64,000 bases of DNA from Planctomycetaceae bacterium (GTDB lineage: Bacteria; Planctomycetota; Planctomycetia; Planctomycetales; Planctomycetaceae): the NCBI GenBank assembly GCA_020638955.1, contig JACKHO010000001.1, positions 558,001 to 622,000 on the forward strand. Direction: 5' to 3'. Within the stretch, counting starts at the first letter, position 1. Each line of letters opens with the position of its first letter. Positions 62,054-64,000 of this stretch are shown piece after piece. The notes beneath the pieces were generated by a model, which had not been told where the DNA came from, did no database searches, and worked only from the letters and a program-made list of their open reading frames with translations. The position numbers and the translations under genes were made by a program.

Positions 62054-62136
62054 TGTGCATGAGAAGCTGACGACAATTCCGTTGAATGTGTCGCATTGCC
62101 CCGATGATGAAACCTGGTCAGTGGATTCAGATCTGA

Positions 62137-62415
62137 ATGAACGACACTCCCAACGAGAATTTCCCTACGCTTACGTGGACGCAGGCGGCGTGGAGAGCGA
62201 TGTCGTGGCTGGTGGGAATTATCCTGATCGCTTTCATTGCCAACACGGTCGATGACTCCGGTGGGCTTGGAACGGTGCTCACACTGTTCCTACTTGTTGT
62301 CTCGGCACTCATTCACAAGTCGTTCAAAGTTCCGTTGGTCATCGGACTGTTTTGTTTTGCAGGCCTTGCCTTCCTTGCTTCAATGCTTGCGTCCGGCCTC
62401 GCGCAATTCCGCTGA
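62137..62415 (+). CDS. Small membrane protein
   Basis: 92 residues with three hydrophobic helices (about 19-37, 43-60, 67-86) and a polar N-terminus. No family recognised. It starts 83 bases after the arylsulfatase and may be cotranscribed. Confidence 0.65.
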   Translation: MNDTPNENFPTLTWTQAAWRAMSWLVGIILIAFIANTVDDSGGLGTVLTLFLLVVSALIHKSFKVPLVIGLFCFAGLAFLASMLASGLAQFR

Positions 62416-62535
62416 CTCGTGAGCATCTCTCCAGAAAACTCTTTCACCTGTAAGCTGCGTTCGTTAGGATGAGAGCCGACTGGTGGGTTCGCATCTGTCT
62501 ACCCTCCCCTTACCCGATTGCTCGGAGACGCGCTC

Positions 62536-63453
62536 ATGTTGCGAATTCTCGCTGCTGCATTTCTTGTCACCTTCGTCATGACTGGTCCTTCCCGCGCCGA
62601 TGACGCGGTTGCTTCGGCAGCGTCAGATCAAATCAATTCGCTTGTTGGTGACTTGTCATCGCCCGATCCGGAAGTGCGTCGTACTGCGAGTCAGAAGTTG
62701 ACGGAGATGGGCTCGAAAGAAGTGGTCGACGCATTGGTCGAAACGGCCAAAACTCCGAACGCGGAAGCCGGGCTGAGTTCGGTCATGATTCTCAGCACGA
62801 TTTGCGGCAAGTCCGAAAATGAAGAAGTGAAGAAGGCAGCGGAGGCCGGACTGAAGGAAGTTTCGGAGCAGGAAGGCCCAATTGGTCGTATAGCAGCGAG
62901 ACGACTCGACGCATTGAAGCCAGCAGCAGGTGGTCCACTTGGGCCCGGTGGCATTTTGCCCAGAGGTGGTGCAATGGGTGTGCGGGTACGTGTGTCGGTA
63001 ACCAACGGGGCCCGATCTATTGATATCGAAGAAGGGAATCGAACCGTTCGTTTTCGAGACGAGAATGGCAAAGACATTCGAGTGGAAGTGGAGACGAAAG
63101 TCGACGGCAAGCTCAAAGTGGAAAGGCACGAAGTCGCTGACGAGGCCGAGCTGAAGAAAAAGCATCCCGAGCTGGCGGCTCTGTTTGAAAAGTACGGCAA
63201 GGCCGTCCAAATGCGAGCCCAGGGAAATATTCCGTTCATCCCGCCAAACTTTCCTCCTAATTTCCCCCAGCAGAATCCCGCCCAGACAAAACAGGCCAAC
63301 ACTTCCATCGAGGCAGCGCTCGACAAACTTCGAGAACTGAAAGAACAAATTGAAGGCGATGAGAAACTGACCGACGAGCAACGTAAGGCGTTCGAAGAGC
63401 AGCTGGACACGGTTCGCAAAGAACTGCACGCTGCACAGGCGGCTTTGGAATAG
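62536..63453 (+). CDS. Secreted HEAT-repeat protein with coiled-coil end
   Basis: 305 residues from ATG at 62536 with GGAG 8 bases upstream; a TTG 18 bases earlier is in frame. Signal peptide (about 1-21, MTGPSRADD). Residues about 35-125 form three HEAT-like repeats (SPDPEVRRTASQKLTEMGSKEVVDALVET). A beta-strand region with VRVRVSVTNGARSIDIEEG follows, then a charged, helical C-terminus (ALDKLRELKEQIEGDEKLTDEQRKAFEEQLDTVRKELHAAQAALE) with coiled-coil character. No enzyme motif. Function unknown. Confidence 0.75.
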   Translation: MLRILAAAFLVTFVMTGPSRADDAVASAASDQINSLVGDLSSPDPEVRRTASQKLTEMGSKEVVDALVETAKTPNAEAGLSSVMILSTICGKSENEEVKKAAEAGLKEVSEQEGPIGRIAARRLDALKPAAGGPLGPGGILPRGGAMGVRVRVSVTNGARSIDIEEGNRTVRFRDENGKDIRVEVETKVDGKLKVERHEVADEAELKKKHPELAALFEKYGKAVQMRAQGNIPFIPPNFPPNFPQQNPAQTKQANTSIEAALDKLRELKEQIEGDEKLTDEQRKAFEEQLDTVRKELHAAQAALE

Positions 63454-63574
63454 GCGTGCAGAAAGTGTTGGCGAATTGAGTGTTGACGCTGCGGCGACTA
63501 TTCTGAGTGCAGTTGTAGCCGCTGCCGTGCGGTTCGACGTGTTGTGAATTCAAGTTGCACGTGAGACGTACTCA

Positions 63575-64000
63575 ATGATTTCTTCGCCCAACAGGATGTG
63601 GTGCTGCCTTGTGTTCGTTGGCTTCTTGGCCACGCAGTCTGCAATATTGGTTGCGGAAGAGGCACCCAAGGTGAACTTTGCGAGGCAAATTCTCCCTATT
63701 CTGTCCAATAAGTGTTTCGTCTGTCACGGACCTGACGCCACTGACCCTGACCTGTTGCGGCTCGATTCTTACGAGTTGGCGACGAAGGATCTGGGCGGTC
63801 ACAAGGCCATCGAACCATCTGCTCCAAAAAAGAGCGAGATTCTGGTTCGGCTACAATCAGCCTATGAGCCAATGCCACCGGAGGACGCGGAGAAGCAGCT
63901 GACTGACTCCGAGCGGAAGTTGCTCATGCAGTGGGTGCAACAGGGAGGCAATTATGCCCGTCACTGGGCATTTGTTCCGCCTGAGGCGAATCTTCCTGCC
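63575..64000 (+). CDS. Planctomycete cytochrome C (PSCyt1) protein, N-terminal part
   Basis: 142 residues from ATG at 63575 to the window edge. Signal peptide (about 8-27), then ILPILSNKCFVCHGPD with CxxCH at about 47-51 and LLRLDSYELATKDLGGHKAIEPSAPKKSEILVRLQSAYEPMPPED, ending before HWAFVPPE. This is the PSCyt1 domain that starts the large DUF1549/DUF1553 proteins of planctomycetes, so the full gene is probably much longer. A haem is expected at the CxxCH motif. Confidence 0.88.
   Translation, partial: MISSPNRMWCCLVFVGFLATQSAILVAEEAPKVNFARQILPILSNKCFVCHGPDATDPDLLRLDSYELATKDLGGHKAIEPSAPKKSEILVRLQSAYEPMPPEDAEKQLTDSERKLLMQWVQQGGNYARHWAFVPPEANLPA

Noticed and set aside
1..64000. tRNA or rRNA genes
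   Set aside because: No T-loop/anticodon-stem pattern or rRNA-like stretch was recognised by eye; weak cases could be missed.

Overview
The window looks like a chromosomal segment of a planctomycete (Planctomycetales type). Signs of this are an LEPR-XLL secreted repeat protein, a DUF1592-type cytochrome protein paired with a DUF1552 protein, a second planctomycete-type cytochrome-domain protein, two sulfatases (one fused to a GH43-like glycosidase), three Ser/Thr protein kinases, two BlaI/M56 sensor pairs and several TIM-barrel sugar isomerase-like proteins. Housekeeping genes (ileS, ffh, rpsP, trmD, rplS, maf, ruvC, yebC-type) are interleaved with lineage-specific genes. No tRNA, rRNA or CRISPR array was seen.

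Layout. 0-7.3 kb: start of a lipoprotein gene, then a minus-strand operon ileS > ABC/AAA-type ATPase > DUF4276 protein, then a GxxExxY nuclease-like gene inside 34-bp inverted repeats. 7.6-10.4 kb: a three-gene redox module (tetraheme cytochrome c, Tat-exported iron-sulfur protein, NrfD/PsrC membrane protein). 10.9-17.3 kb: a large secreted LEPR/cadherin/FG-GAP protein and a membrane kinase with about 30 copies of an 18-bp coding repeat. 17.6-20.9 kb: ffh-rpsP-trmD-rplS, closed by a clear terminator. 21-24.2 kb: an IS110-family insertion between rplS and maf, flanked by a 36-bp duplication of the maf 3' end, then maf and a PP2C phosphatase. 24.4-28.5 kb: SUKH protein, two TIM-barrel proteins, a permuted NlpC/P60 protein. 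28.9-34.3 kb: an esterase/beta-lactamase-like fusion, a HEAT-repeat kinase, a lipoprotein, ruvC and a small membrane protein. 34.5-42.1 kb: two BlaI/M56 pairs in opposite orientation around a hypothetical protein and an EcsC protein. 42.5-46.7 kb: DUF1592/DUF1552 pair and an LRR protein. 47.1-49.3 kb: a sigma-like regulator overlapping a kinase gene. 49.4-51.1 kb: a 22-bp tandem repeat, small secreted proteins and an unresolved stretch. 51.1-57.2 kb: YebC-type factor, surface proteins, gamma-glutamyltransferase, HNH protein. 57.3-64 kb: sulfatase-GH43 fusion, a divergent arylsulfatase, a small membrane protein, a HEAT protein and the start of a cytochrome-domain protein.

The best candidates for an undescribed system are the ATPase + DUF4276 pair coupled translationally and placed directly behind an ileS that itself carries an insertion of about 230 residues in its editing domain, and the family of inverted-repeat elements of which one copy carries a GxxExxY nuclease-like gene and one appears empty. 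Other points of interest are the maf tail duplication around the IS110 element, the M56-secretin-like fusion, and the sulfatase-GH43-lectin-like fusion. All functional statements rest on motifs read by eye; no database search or computed statistic was available.
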